Below are positions 26,146 to 35,030 of a DNA stretch of 64,000 nucleotides, one piece after another. The first letter of the stretch is position 1. Each line of letters begins with the position of its first letter. Source of the stretch: Methylobacterium sp. (GTDB lineage: Bacteria; Pseudomonadota; Alphaproteobacteria; Rhizobiales; Beijerinckiaceae); the NCBI GenBank assembly GCA_020253445.1, contig JADCBP010000003.1, positions 1 to 64,000 on the forward strand, read 5' to 3'. The notes beneath the pieces were generated by a model. That model was not told the origin of the DNA and searched no databases. It saw only the letters and a program-made list of their open reading frames with translations. Both the position numbers and the translations under genes were made by a program.

Positions 26146-26855
26146 GCGGCGATCTCCCGCATGGGCGAGAAGCGCGTGACATCGAGGATGCGATCCGCGA
26201 CGCGCTCGCGCACATCCTGATCGTGAAAGATGCCGAGAAAGGCCGTGCCTTGCGCCTTCCGCTCGGCGATCAGCGCGATCACCGCCTCGCGGTTCTTGGC
26301 ATCCAGCGAGGCCGTGGGTTCGTCGAGGATCAGGAAGCGATGGTTGCCCGCGAAGCCACGCGCGATATTCACGCGCTGCTGCTCGCCGCCGGAGAAGGTG
26401 GCCGGCGGCAGGTTCCAGAGCCGTTCCGGCAGGTTGAGATGGGCGAGGAGACGGCCCGCGCGCTCACGGGCCTCATCGGGCGGGAACCCTGCGGCACGCG
26501 CCGCTTCGGCTACGATTTCCAGCGCCGGCACACGCGGAATAACCCGCAGGAACTGGCTGACATAGCCCATCATGTGCCGCCGCAACGCGATGATCGCGCC
26601 GGGCGAGGCGGTGACCACATCCACCCTCTTCTCGCCATCATCGAGGATGATCGCACCGGAATTCGCGAGATAATTCCCGTAGATCGCCTTGAGGATGGAG
26701 GATTTGCCGGCACCTGACGGACCGCCGAGCACGACGCATTCACCCGGCAGCACGATGAAATCCACGCCCTCGACCACCGGCAGGTGCTTGCCGCCGTGGA
26801 GATGCAGGTGAAACGCCTTCGCGAGGCCGGAGACTTGCAGAACAGGGTTCATCAT
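26142..26855 (-). CDS. phnL: PhnL, C-P lyase ABC-type subunit
   Basis: 237 aa, ATPase of the C-P lyase complex. Walker [21 protein letters not shown], signature [15 protein letters not shown], Walker [21 protein letters not shown]. Required for the PhnGHIL reaction that joins ATP ribose to the phosphonate. The start is uncertain: GTG at 26864 overlaps the phnK stop, while ATG at 26855 or 26852 lies just after GAGGG; the ATG is used here. Confidence 0.92.
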   Translation of the reverse strand: MMNPVLQVSGLAKAFHLHLHGGKHLPVVEGVDFIVLPGECVVLGGPSGAGKSSILKAIYGNYLANSGAIILDDGEKRVDVVTASPGAIIALRRHMMGYVSQFLRVIPRVPALEIVAEAARAAGFPPDEARERAGRLLAHLNLPERLWNLPPATFSGGEQQRVNIARGFAGNHRFLILDEPTASLDAKNREAVIALIAERKAQGTAFLGIFHDQDVRERVADRILDVTRFSPMREIAA

Positions 26856-26860
26856 GGCCC

Positions 26861-27646
26861 TCACGCGGCGAGCACGGACGAGACGAGAAGCTGGGTGTAG
26901 GCCTCCTGCGGATCATCGAGCACGCGATCCGTCAGGCCCGCCTCGATCACATGGCCGTCCTTCATCACGAGGATGCGATGCGACAGGAGCCGCGCGACCG
27001 AGAGATCATGCGTGACCAGCACCACCGCGAGGCCAAGATCGGCCACGAGGCCGCGGATGAGATCGAGCAGGCGCGCCTGCACCGAGACATCGAGCCCGCC
27101 GGTCGGCTCGTCCATGAAGACGAGGCGCGGATGCGTGACGAGATTGCGCGCAATCTGCAGGCGCTGGCGCATGCCGCCGGAGAATTGCGTCGGCTTGTCG
27201 TCGATGCGGGAGATGTCGATTTCCACGCGGCTCAACCAGCCCTGCGCCGTTTCGCGGATGCGCCCATAATGCCGGTCGCCCACGCCCATCAGCCGCTCGC
27301 CGATATTGCCGCCGGCGGAAACGCCCATCCTGAGGCCATTGCGCGCATCCTGATGCACGAAGCCCCAATCGGTGCGGGCGAGAAATCGCCTTTCGGCCTC
27401 GGTGAGATCGAGCAGGTTTTTCGTTTCGCCATCGCGCATGCGATAGCGCACGGCACCGGCATCTGGGGCCAGTTGGCCCGAAAGCAGGTTCAGCAGCGTC
27501 GTCTTGCCGGAGCCGGATTCGCCCACGATCGCCAGCACCTCGCCGGGTTCAAGAGCGAAGCTCACATTCCGGCAGCCGATGCGCAGGCCGTAGAATTTCG
27601 AAAGTCCCTCGGCCACGAGAAGCGGAGAAGCAGAAAGATTGGTCAT
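26861..27646 (-). CDS. phnK: PhnK, C-P lyase ABC-type subunit
   Basis: 261 aa. ATPase that docks on PhnJ in the C-P lyase core. Walker A VGESGSGKTTLLNLLSGQL, signature FSGGMRQRLQIARNLVTHPR, Walker B LVFMDEPTGGLDVSVQARLL. It resembles oligopeptide transporter ATPases, as PhnK does generally. ATG at 27646 overlaps the phnJ stop by 4 bp; a longer frame would run into phnJ coding sequence. Confidence 0.93.
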   Translation of the reverse strand: MTNLSASPLLVAEGLSKFYGLRIGCRNVSFALEPGEVLAIVGESGSGKTTLLNLLSGQLAPDAGAVRYRMRDGETKNLLDLTEAERRFLARTDWGFVHQDARNGLRMGVSAGGNIGERLMGVGDRHYGRIRETAQGWLSRVEIDISRIDDKPTQFSGGMRQRLQIARNLVTHPRLVFMDEPTGGLDVSVQARLLDLIRGLVADLGLAVVLVTHDLSVARLLSHRILVMKDGHVIEAGLTDRVLDDPQEAYTQLLVSSVLAA

Positions 27647-28536
27647 TCGGCAGCCTCCGTCACGGGCGTGCCGAGAGTGCCGACATGGCCCTCGGCGCGA
27701 CGCGTTTCGCAATGGTGGGTGTCGGAGCAGACGAACATCCTGCCGCCGCGATCATCCGTGATGACCTCGTCGAGATAGCTGTCGGTCGCGCCACAGAGCG
27801 CGCAGGGCTGGTCGAATTTCGTTGCCTCGAAGGGGTGATCCTCGAAATCGAGGCTCACCACCTTTGTGTGCGGCGGGATGGCGTAGATCCGCTTCTCGCG
27901 CCCCGCGCCGAAGAGCTGCAAGGCGGCGCTCTCGTGCATTTTGGGGTTGTCGAATTTCGGGATGGGCGAGGGGTCCATCACGTAGCGATCGGCCACCAGC
28001 ACCGGATAGGCATAGGTCTTCGCGATATGCCCGTGCTGGGCGATATCCTCGTAGAGCCGCACATGCATCAGGCCATATTCGGCGAGGGCATGCAGCGTGC
28101 GTGTCTCGGTCTCGCGCGGCTCAAGAAAGCGCAGCGGCTCGGGGATCGGCACCTGATAGACCAGAACCTGATGAGCCTGAAGCTTCGCCTCGGGAATGCG
28201 GTGGCGGGTCTGGATGACCGTCGCCTTCTCGGTTTCTGTCGTGGTTTCCACACCGGCCGTCTTCTCGAAGAACTGGCGGATGGAGACGGCGTTGGTCGTG
28301 TCATCCGCGCCCTGGTCGATCACCTTCAGCACGTCGGTGGGTCCGAGGATCGCTGCCGTCACCTGCACGCCGCCGGTGCCCCAGCCATAGGGCATGGGCA
28401 TTTCACGGCTCGCGAAGGGCACCTGGTAGCCGGGAATGGCGATCGCCTTGAGGATCGCGCGGCGGATCATCCTTTTCGTCTGCTCGTCGAGATAGGCGAA
28501 GTTGTATCCGCGATAGTTTTCGGCTGTCCGGCTCAT
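27643..28536 (-). CDS. phnJ: PhnJ, radical SAM C-P lyase
   Basis: 297 aa. The enzyme that breaks the carbon-phosphorus bond. The unusual cysteine set of PhnJ is intact: Cys245 and Cys248 (CALC), then 21 residues to Cys270, plus the catalytic Cys276 (CSDTHHC). Also N-terminal YLDEQTKRMIRRAILKAIAI and MPYGWGTGGVQVTAA. ATG at 28536 overlaps the phnI stop by 4 bp. Confidence 0.96.
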   Translation of the reverse strand: MSRTAENYRGYNFAYLDEQTKRMIRRAILKAIAIPGYQVPFASREMPMPYGWGTGGVQVTAAILGPTDVLKVIDQGADDTTNAVSIRQFFEKTAGVETTTETEKATVIQTRHRIPEAKLQAHQVLVYQVPIPEPLRFLEPRETETRTLHALAEYGLMHVRLYEDIAQHGHIAKTYAYPVLVADRYVMDPSPIPKFDNPKMHESAALQLFGAGREKRIYAIPPHTKVVSLDFEDHPFEATKFDQPCALCGATDSYLDEVITDDRGGRMFVCSDTHHCETRRAEGHVGTLGTPVTEAAE

Positions 28537-29630
28537 TCCGCGGCCTCCGGGTGGGTGTTGCGCGAGGTGAGCTCGCGGCGCATCTGCCGGAGCAGCGCGA
28601 GTTCGGCCTGGAAATCGACGTAATGCGGCAGTTTCAGGTGCTCGACGAAGCCGGTCGCCTGGATGTTGTCGGAGTGCGAGAGCACAAACTCCTCGTCCTG
28701 CGCCGGGCTCGTGCGCTCCTCGCTGAGTTCGTCCGCCCGAAGGGCGCGATCCACCAGTGCCATCGACATGGCGCGCCGCTCGCAATGGCCGAAGGAGAGG
28801 CCGTAGCCGCGCGTGAATTTGGCGGGCTCGGTGAGCGAACCCTTGAACTGGTTCACCATCTGGCATTCGGTGAGCGTGACCTCGCCGAGGGCGACCGTGA
28901 GGCCGAGTTCGGGGATCTCGAATTCCACCTCCACCTCGCCCATGCGGATTTCGCCCACGAAGGGATGGTTGCGGCCATAGCCGCGCTGGGTGGAATAACC
29001 GAGCGCCAGCAGGAAACCCTCATCGCCACGCGCGAGGTTCTGCAGGCGCAGATCGCGTTCCGCCGGGAATGCGAGGGGCTCGCGCGTGAGGTCACCCACG
29101 GGCTTGGCCGGATCGGTCGGCGGGTTGCGTTCGATCAGGTCATCCTGCGCGATAAGGTCCGTCACGCGTGGGAAGCGCTCTTCCGGGTCGACTGGCGCCG
29201 TGACCGGCGCGGCAGGCTCACCCTCCGCTGCCAGCGCGAAATCGAGCAGTCGATGCGTGTAATCGAAGGTCGGGCCGAGAACCTGCCCGCCCGGCAGATC
29301 CTTGTAGGTGGAGGAAATGCGCCGGCGGATCGCCATCGCGCCCGTATCGAGCGGCACGGAGAAGCCAAAGCGCGGCAGGGTCGTGCGATAGGCGCGGATG
29401 AGGAAGATCGCCTCGATGAGATCGCCACGCGCCTGTTTGATCGCGAGAGATGCAAGCCCGCGATCATAGAGCGAGCCCTCGCTCATCACGCGATCGACCG
29501 CCAGGCTCAGTTGCTGCTCGATCTGGTCCGTGCCGATCTCCGGCACTTTGCGATCGCCGCGCCGCTCGTGTTCGAGCAGCCGATGGGCATTGGCGATGGC
29601 GCGTTCGCCACCTTTCACAGCGACATACAT
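28533..29630 (-). CDS. phnI: PhnI, C-P lyase nucleosidase subunit
   Basis: 365 aa. With PhnG, PhnH and PhnL it displaces adenine from ATP to attach the phosphonate to ribose. N-terminus MYVAVKGGERAIANAHRLLE is characteristic, as are QLSLAVDRVMSEGSLYDRGL and LALGYSTQRGYGRNHPFVGE. ATG at 29630 coincides with the phnH stop codon region, so the genes are coupled. Confidence 0.95.
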   Translation of the reverse strand: MYVAVKGGERAIANAHRLLEHERRGDRKVPEIGTDQIEQQLSLAVDRVMSEGSLYDRGLASLAIKQARGDLIEAIFLIRAYRTTLPRFGFSVPLDTGAMAIRRRISSTYKDLPGGQVLGPTFDYTHRLLDFALAAEGEPAAPVTAPVDPEERFPRVTDLIAQDDLIERNPPTDPAKPVGDLTREPLAFPAERDLRLQNLARGDEGFLLALGYSTQRGYGRNHPFVGEIRMGEVEVEFEIPELGLTVALGEVTLTECQMVNQFKGSLTEPAKFTRGYGLSFGHCERRAMSMALVDRALRADELSEERTSPAQDEEFVLSHSDNIQATGFVEHLKLPHYVDFQAELALLRQMRRELTSRNTHPEAAE

Positions 29631-30214
29631 CAGCGCGCCTCCCCAAGGATGCGCGTGGAGCGCGGCAGGCCGAGAACGGCCTCGTTGGTCGTGAAGAGGA
29701 GGTCGACTCCGAGCGGAGCGCGCGCGGCATTCGCGGCCCATTGCGCGATGAAATCCGCCGGAAGGCCGGGGATTGCGAGTTCGCGCGTGCCCGGAATGCC
29801 CGGTCCGTCGATCGCGAGCGTGGGACCACCTGCGAGGCTTTCGACCTTCAGGATGATTGTTGTCGAGCGATCGGGATATTCCGGCGTGCCCTGCGCGTAG
29901 CGCGCGAGATCCAGCGCGTCATGGGCGCAATCGACGAAGGCGAAGTCGGCTTCATCAGCCCGGTCCGCGAGCCGCGACCCGGTATGGAAGGTGATGTCGC
30001 TTTCCGCCGCTGCAAGGCTCGGCGAGAGGTGGTAGCGCACTTCGAAATCGAGCAGGCTGAGCGCAATCGCGCGGGCCACGGGGCCAAGGGGCGAAGCCTC
30101 CCCCACCATCGCGCCAGAGGGCACGATGCAGCCAGGCTCGGCCAAAGCCTGCATCACGGCACGGAACGCCGCCTGCTGGTCGAGAACGGGATTTGGGAAA
30201 CCGGCGAGGCTCAT
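29630..30214 (-). CDS. phnH: PhnH, C-P lyase subunit
   Basis: 194 aa, structural and catalytic subunit of the PhnGHI complex. Typical PhnH stretches are GFPNPVLDQQAAFRAVMQAL and GTPEYPDRSTTIILKVESLA, GPGIPGTREL. Lies 2 bases after phnG and overlaps phnI by one base. Confidence 0.94.
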   Translation of the reverse strand: MSLAGFPNPVLDQQAAFRAVMQALAEPGCIVPSGAMVGEASPLGPVARAIALSLLDFEVRYHLSPSLAAAESDITFHTGSRLADRADEADFAFVDCAHDALDLARYAQGTPEYPDRSTTIILKVESLAGGPTLAIDGPGIPGTRELAIPGLPADFIAQWAANAARAPLGVDLLFTTNEAVLGLPRSTRILGEAR

Positions 30215-30216
30215 CC

Positions 30217-30684
30217 TCAGCCCTCCGCACGCACGAGAGTGAAGAAATCGACGCGCGTGGCCGCAGTTTCGGCGCGCTTGCGCTGCGCTTCCTCCTGAAG
30301 GCGCTGGCGGATGGGTGCGAGCACCGCGCGCTCCACCATCTCGCGATCCGCTTCGCGCTGCGCGAGCGCCTCGAGGATCGCCGCCTGCTCCGCGCGCGTC
30401 GGGTCACGGCCGAGGAACTGGCCGTAGCCACGCTCGCCGGTCTCGAGTTCCACCACGGCGCGCGTCACGGTTGCTTCGCCAAGGTTGAAGGGGGCGCCAT
30501 CCCCGCCCATGCGACCGCGCAGCATCACGAGGCCGATTTCCGGCGCGCGAATGGTGGCAAAAGCGAGGTTCGGCCAATGGGCGCTCAAGGGCAGGGCGAG
30601 TTCCTTGCGCGTCGCGCGGGCCAGCAGGGCCATGGTCGCAGCGCGGGGATCAGGGTTTGGCCTTGCGGCCTCGGCATCGGGCAT
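30217..30684 (-). CDS. phnG: PhnG, C-P lyase subunit
   Basis: 155 aa, first gene of the phnGHIJKL block. Family stretches: RAATMALLARATRKELA, VMLRGRMGGDGAPFNLGEAT, then VTRAVVELETGERGYGQFLG and RDPTRAEQAA. Its start lies 89 bases from the permease stop; this gap carries the 11-bp repeat array proposed as a Pho box, suggesting an internal promoter for the catalytic genes. No phnF regulator is present. Confidence 0.93.
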   Translation of the reverse strand: MPDAEAARPNPDPRAATMALLARATRKELALPLSAHWPNLAFATIRAPEIGLVMLRGRMGGDGAPFNLGEATVTRAVVELETGERGYGQFLGRDPTRAEQAAILEALAQREADREMVERAVLAPIRQRLQEEAQRKRAETAATRVDFFTLVRAEG

Positions 30685-30730
30685 TTCACGTCATCCGATC
30701 AGTCAGGATGGCTGCTCTTCCACCCCGCGG

Positions 30731-30768
30731 ATGACGTGCCGATGATGCTGCGATGACGCTTCGGTGAC
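30731..30768 (-). promoter_or_regulatory. Putative Pho box: four 11-bp-spaced direct repeats upstream of phnG
   Basis: On the phn coding strand the pentamers GTCAC, GTCAT, ATCAT, GTCAT recur at exact 11-bp spacing (plus-strand ATGAC 30731, ATGAT 30742, ATGAC 30753, GTGAC 30764). PhoB binds 11-bp direct repeats of CTGTCAT type, so this fits a Pho box giving phosphate-starvation control. It ends about 45 bases before phnG. Confidence 0.65.
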
Positions 30769-30773
30769 AGCGC

Positions 30774-31628
30774 TCAGGCTTCAGCGCGCCGGAGGCCGAT
30801 GAGCCGCGTACGCAGCCGCGAGGAGAAGAAATCGATTACCGCCACCGTCGCGAGGATCATCAGGATGATGAAGGCCACGCGATCCCATTCGTAGGTGCGG
30901 ATCATCTCCGCGAGATGGAGCCCGATGCCGCCCGCCCCCACGATGCCGATGATGGTGGCTGAGCGCGTGTTCGATTCGAAATAGTAGAGCGTCTGGCTGA
31001 TCAGCACGGGCATCACCTGCGGCAGCACGCCGAAGCGCATGACATGCAGGCGATTGCCGCCGGTGGAGGTGACACCCTCGGCCGGTTTGCGATCCGTCGC
31101 CTCGATGGCTTCCGAGAATAGCTTCGTGAAGGAGCCGATATCGCTGGTCATGATGGCGAGCACGCCCGCGAAGGGGCCGAGCCCCACCACATTGATCCAG
31201 ATGAGCGCCCAGATCAGCGTATCCACCCCGCGAATGGTGTCGGAGAAGCGGCGCGTGAGGAAACGCATCGCCCATCCGCCGATCATGCCCTGCGCGGCCA
31301 GGAAGCCGAGCGGCAGCGCGATGATCGCCGCGAGCAGGGTGCCGAGGAAGGCGATGGCAACCGTCTCTCCGAGCGCCTTGAAGAAGGTTGCCGCAGAGCC
31401 ACCGGCTGACGGTGGGACCATGAGGCCGAGGAAGGTCGCGAGCTGCGCCATGCCGCTGCCCAGCCGGGCGAAGGAGAATTCCAGGCGGGCGAAAGCGAAG
31501 ATCGCGACGCCGACCATTCCGGCCACGACAAGGCTCGTGATGATCCGCGTTTTCAGCGACGGCCGGATTAGACCCGGATGGTTCCGCCGCGCTGAATCGC
31601 GGTCGAGAAGCGAGGCTTTCGGGTTCAT
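30774..31628 (-). CDS. phnE: Phosphonate ABC transporter permease (PhnE, second copy)
   Basis: 284 aa, PhnE-type inner-membrane permease with about six hydrophobic segments; EAA-like loop GGNRLHVMRFGVLPQVMPVL and C-terminal ATIIGIVGAGGIGLHLAEMI. Partners with the adjacent permease at 31625, which it overlaps by 4 bp, to import phosphonates bound by PhnD. Two distinct PhnE subunits are common in rhizobia. Confidence 0.92.
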   Translation of the reverse strand: MNPKASLLDRDSARRNHPGLIRPSLKTRIITSLVVAGMVGVAIFAFARLEFSFARLGSGMAQLATFLGLMVPPSAGGSAATFFKALGETVAIAFLGTLLAAIIALPLGFLAAQGMIGGWAMRFLTRRFSDTIRGVDTLIWALIWINVVGLGPFAGVLAIMTSDIGSFTKLFSEAIEATDRKPAEGVTSTGGNRLHVMRFGVLPQVMPVLISQTLYYFESNTRSATIIGIVGAGGIGLHLAEMIRTYEWDRVAFIILMILATVAVIDFFSSRLRTRLIGLRRAEA

Positions 31629-32509
31629 CGGCGCTGCTCCCCGGCAATCAGGCGGTGGCGGATGCGTTCGGTCACAAGGTCGATCACCATCACGGTCGCG
31701 ATGATGAGCAGAAGAATGGCCGAGACATCCGAGTAGTAGAATTTGCGCACGGCCTCGATCAGCTCCTGGCCGATGCCGCCTGCGCCAACGAAGCCCATCA
31801 CGGATGCCCCGCGCACGTTGATTTCAAAGCGCAGCAGGCTGTAGCTCGCGAAATTCGAGAGCACCTGCGGCACGGCCGCGTAGCGGATCACCTGCCAGCG
31901 GCTGGCCCCCGTGGCAATGGCGCCATCCACCGGTTTCATGTCGATGTTCTCGACCACTTCCGCGAAGAGCTTGCCGAGCGCGCCAAAGGTGTGGATCGCG
32001 ATCGCGAGCACGCCCGGCATGGGGCCGAGCCCGAAGGCCACCACGAAAATGAGCGCGAAAACGAGTTCCGGAACCGTGCGGCAGAATTCCAGCACGCGCC
32101 GTGCGACGAAGCGTGTCGTGCTGTTCGGCGAGAGGTTCGAGGAGGCCGCGAAACAGGCAAGGAAGGCCGCCACCGCGCCCAGAAGCGTGCCGAGATAGGC
32201 AATCAGCAGCGTATCGCCGATATGGATGAGCCACTTCTTCCAGCCCCAGAACCATTCGGCGGGGTCGGTCAACACGAATTGCCCGTTATCGAGGTAGAAA
32301 ATACGGCCGATATAGCTCGTGAGCTGGTGGATATTGCCTGCGAATTTCCCCGGATCGACCTCCGCGACATGGCTCGCGACGAGGACCAGCACCAGCAGGA
32401 TGGCAAGGCTGAACAGGCTCGCGCGGCGCTTCGCGGCCTGCTCGCGATCATAGGCGGCGAGATGGGGCGCGATCTGGCTCGGGGGGAGGCGGGTGACAGC
32501 CGTGGCCAT
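31625..32509 (-). CDS. phnE: Phosphonate ABC transporter permease (PhnE, first copy)
   Basis: 294 aa, PhnE-type permease with a longer cytoplasmic N-terminus; EAA-like loop IATGASRWQVIRYAAVPQVL, and VRGASVMGFVGAGGIGQELI near the end. Separated from phnD by 123 bases containing a terminator-like hairpin (32592-32613). Confidence 0.92.
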   Translation of the reverse strand: MATAVTRLPPSQIAPHLAAYDREQAAKRRASLFSLAILLVLVLVASHVAEVDPGKFAGNIHQLTSYIGRIFYLDNGQFVLTDPAEWFWGWKKWLIHIGDTLLIAYLGTLLGAVAAFLACFAASSNLSPNSTTRFVARRVLEFCRTVPELVFALIFVVAFGLGPMPGVLAIAIHTFGALGKLFAEVVENIDMKPVDGAIATGASRWQVIRYAAVPQVLSNFASYSLLRFEINVRGASVMGFVGAGGIGQELIEAVRKFYYSDVSAILLLIIATVMVIDLVTERIRHRLIAGEQRR

Positions 32510-32591
32510 GATGTTGCTCTTGAAGGTGCCGCTGGACGGGCTCGTTCGGGTTGAAAATCACGGGCGCGAAGACATTATCGGCGCGCGAAAA

Positions 32592-32613
32592 AGGCCGGGG
32601 CGAACCCCGGCCT
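32592..32613 (-). terminator. UUCG-capped terminator-like hairpin between phnD and phnE
   Basis: Coding strand: AGGCCGGGG, loop TTCG, CCCCGGCCT, followed by TTTTCGCG. The stem is a perfect 9 bp with a stable UUCG tetraloop and a short T-run. It lies about 20 bases after the phnD stop. Partial termination would favour binding protein over permease. Confidence 0.8.
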
Positions 32614-32632
32614 CGCGTCCGTCAGTCTGGCG

Positions 32633-33541
32633 TTACGAGCCCTTCTTGCGCAGCGAATCCACGAACTTCTGCAGATCCTCCGTCACCTTGTAGTCGGAAT
32701 GCTTCGCCGGTGCGAAGCCGGGCGACTTGCCATCCGTGAGGCGCTTGAAGGCGTCCGGCGCCTTGTTCGGCGCATCGAAGAAGGCCTTTGCGATCGCGGC
32801 CTTGAGGTCGGCTGGAAGGCTCGTCAGCACGGCATAGGGCGAACCGGGGATCTTCTCGGAGCGGAAGACGATCTTGAAATCGTCCTTCTTCACCATGCCC
32901 TTGTTCGCCATGCGCGAGAGGTTGGAATCCTCTTCTGAATTCCACCAGTTGAAGGCGAGATCGCAGGTGCCCTGCTGCACGGCCATCACCGCATTCTCGT
33001 GGCTTCCGGCATTCGTCACCTTGGCGAAGAACTTGGCCGGGTCGATGTTCATCTTGTGCATCTGGAAGAGCGGCACATTGTTGCCCGAGGTCGAGTTCGG
33101 ATCGACAAGGCAGAGGTTCTTGCCCTTGAAATCATCGAGCTTCGTGCCGGTGGCTTCCTTCTTGGCATAGGCGACCGCAAAGTACCCGGTCGAGCCATCC
33201 GCCGCGCGCATCGTGGCGAAGGCCTCGACGCCGCCATTCGAGACGGTGTGGGCGCGCACATAGGAAGACGGGCCGTAATCACCGATATGGATGGTGCCGG
33301 CACGCTGGCCCTCGATCACCGCCGCGTAATCCGCCGCGATGCGCAGCGTGACCTTCACGCCTAGTTCGCGCGAGAGATATTCCATGAAGGGACCGAAGCG
33401 CTCGGTCACGCCCGAGGCGTTCTCGGCGGGAACGGTGGCATAGACGATTTCGGGGTATTTGGCCTTCCAGTCCTGCGCGAAGGCGGGAGCGGCAAGGCTG
33501 ATCAAGGCGGCAACAAGCACCGCACGACGGGGAAGCGTCAT
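32633..33541 (-). CDS. phnD: PhnD, phosphonate-binding periplasmic protein
   Basis: 302 aa, with signal peptide (AVLVAALISLAAPAFAQ) and the PhnD fold: YATVPAENASGVTERFGPFM, EYLSRELGVKVTLRIAADYA, and the ligand-loop region CLVDPNSTSGNNVPLFQMHK. Binds phosphonates in the periplasm and delivers them to the PhnE/PhnC transporter. phnC lies 30 bases upstream. Confidence 0.94.
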   Translation of the reverse strand: MTLPRRAVLVAALISLAAPAFAQDWKAKYPEIVYATVPAENASGVTERFGPFMEYLSRELGVKVTLRIAADYAAVIEGQRAGTIHIGDYGPSSYVRAHTVSNGGVEAFATMRAADGSTGYFAVAYAKKEATGTKLDDFKGKNLCLVDPNSTSGNNVPLFQMHKMNIDPAKFFAKVTNAGSHENAVMAVQQGTCDLAFNWWNSEEDSNLSRMANKGMVKKDDFKIVFRSEKIPGSPYAVLTSLPADLKAAIAKAFFDAPNKAPDAFKRLTDGKSPGFAPAKHSDYKVTEDLQKFVDSLRKKGS

Positions 33542-33571
33542 GTTCAGATCCTTCTTCGAGGAGGGGAAAGT

Positions 33572-34375
33572 TCAGGCGACGGCTGCCAGCCCGGGTAGAC
33601 GAGCGGGCACGGAAGGCGGAAGCACGTTCATCGCGTCCTCGGCCTCAAGGCCGTAGAGTTCGCGGGCGGTTGCCTCCGTGAGGGCCTCGGGCGCACCGTC
33701 GAACACGATGCGGCCCTGCGCCATGCCCACGAGGCGGTCGCAATAGTCCTTGGCGATGTCGAGATCGTGCAGGTTGCAGATCACGGTGATGCCGAAATGC
33801 CTGTTCAACCGCTGCAGCGCATCCATGACGATGCGGGTGTTGCGCGGGTCCAGCGAGGCGATAGGCTCGTCGGCGAGCACCAGTTCCGGCTCCTGCACGA
33901 GGGCGCGGGCAATCGCCACGCGCTGCTGCTGGCCGCCGGAGAGAGTTTCCGCCCTTTGCGCCGCGAGGTTCGCGATGTCGAACTGCTCCAAGGCCGAAAC
34001 AGCGAGCGCGCGGTCTTCCTCGGCCCAGAGCTTCAGCATCGAGCGGGCCATGGAGGTGGCATGCAACCGGCCCATCAGCACGTTCGTCAGCACATCGAGG
34101 CGTCCCACGATGTTGAATTGCTGGAAGATCATGGCGCAGGAGGTGCGCCAGCGGCGCAGATCGCGGCCCGCAAGCGCGGTCACCGGCAGGCCATTCCAGT
34201 AGATCTCGCCGGACGAAGGCTCCTGCAGGCGGTTGATCATGCGCAGAAGCGTCGATTTACCCGCGCCGGAGCGCCCGATCACGCCGACGAAGCTTCCCTT
34301 CGCAATCTGAAGCGACACGTCGTCCACCGCGCGCTTCTCTCCAAACCGCCGTGAAAGATTCCGGATCTCAAGCAT
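33572..34375 (-). CDS. phnC: PhnC, phosphonate ABC transporter ATPase
   Basis: 267 aa. Walker [22 protein letters not shown]-loop [20 protein letters not shown], signature [20 protein letters not shown], Walker [21 protein letters not shown]. First gene of the phn operon. ATG at 34375 is chosen (GCGAGG 8 bases upstream, normal family start); an in-frame start at 34408 would add 11 residues. Immediately upstream are an imperfect Pho-box-like array and then an IS6 deletion remnant, so the native promoter has at most about 130 bases. Confidence 0.93.
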   Translation of the reverse strand: MLEIRNLSRRFGEKRAVDDVSLQIAKGSFVGVIGRSGAGKSTLLRMINRLQEPSSGEIYWNGLPVTALAGRDLRRWRTSCAMIFQQFNIVGRLDVLTNVLMGRLHATSMARSMLKLWAEEDRALAVSALEQFDIANLAAQRAETLSGGQQQRVAIARALVQEPELVLADEPIASLDPRNTRIVMDALQRLNRHFGITVICNLHDLDIAKDYCDRLVGMAQGRIVFDGAPEALTEATARELYGLEAEDAMNVLPPSVPARLPGLAAVA

Positions 34376-34435
34376 CTCAATCCTCGCTCGAAGGGTGGCT
34401 GACCCCATCCGATAGAGAGGATGCGCAACAGTTCG

Positions 34436-34462
34436 ATGACGTTCGGACGACGATCCTGTGGC
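34436..34462 (-). promoter_or_regulatory. Possible degenerate Pho box upstream of phnC
   Basis: Plus strand ATGAC (34436), ACGAC (34447) and GTGGC (34458) recur at exact 11-bp spacing. The stretch CGATGACGTTCGGACGAC resembles CGATGACGCTTCGGTGAC in the stronger array at 30751. It is placed 61 bases before the phnC ATG. The match is weaker than at phnG. Confidence 0.4.
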
Positions 34463-34510
34463 GATGCTGGATCAGGATGGGATTCTCGTCGGCGGTTCGG
34501 ACAATGGCAC

Positions 34511-34645
34511 GGGCACTGTCAGGGGAAAATCGGTTTGCCGCCGGTTCAAGGGCCACCCCGCCACAGCAGTTGCCGCTTGGCGTCAACTCTGCGCGGCCTG
34601 ATCCATTGCCGCGGCGGGGGACTTTCCGAGACCGACTGGTTTGTC
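34511..34645 (+). mobile_element. IS6 internal-deletion remnant (MITE-like)
   Basis: Starts with the IS6-type left end GGGCACTGTCAGGGGAAAAT and, after about 60 bases, jumps to the transposase end (AWRQLCAA-stop codons at about 34574-34603) and the conserved right flank GACTTTCCGAGAC, as seen at 765-825. The right terminal repeat itself is lost where the cytochrome gene ends. It separates the phn operon from the sulfite dehydrogenase operon. Confidence 0.65.
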
Positions 34646-35030
34646 ACTTGATCGGGATGCTCGCAGCCTTCGCTGCATCCAAAGTGGCCGTGGCTGGAAT
34701 TGCCCCGTGGTTGGACAGGAGGTACGCGACCACCGACAACTTCTGTTCATCCGTCAGCATTGCAGGATTGTTGAACGGCATCAGTTGCATGTAGTCGATC
34801 AGGCCTTGGGCGGTGCCGAATTTCGTGGCGATCAAGGAGCCCTCGCCCCAGATCGGGGTCTGGAAACCTTCGCCGCGCTTGCCATCGGCACCATGGCATA
34901 GCGCACAGGCCTCGGCATAAAGCGTCTTTCCTTCGGCAACCTGCTTCGACGGAGCCGCTGCCTGCAGCACGCCGGCAAACAGGATGGCAACTCCCGAAAC
35001 AAGCCCGATCAGTCCGAATGTTTTCTTCAT
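34644..35030 (-). CDS. Periplasmic class I cytochrome c, likely sulfite dehydrogenase partner
   Basis: 128 aa with signal peptide (GLIGLVSGVAILFAGVLQAA) and one heme c site (CALCH); probable Met ligand in YMQLMPFNNPAMLTDEQ. Follows the molybdopterin sulfite-dehydrogenase-like gene by 72 bases on the same strand. This order matches SorA-SorB type sulfite dehydrogenases, in which the heme subunit takes electrons from the molybdenum subunit. ATG at 35030 is chosen for the signal peptide. Confidence 0.82.
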   Translation of the reverse strand: MKKTFGLIGLVSGVAILFAGVLQAAAPSKQVAEGKTLYAEACALCHGADGKRGEGFQTPIWGEGSLIATKFGTAQGLIDYMQLMPFNNPAMLTDEQKLSVVAYLLSNHGAIPATATLDAAKAASIPIK

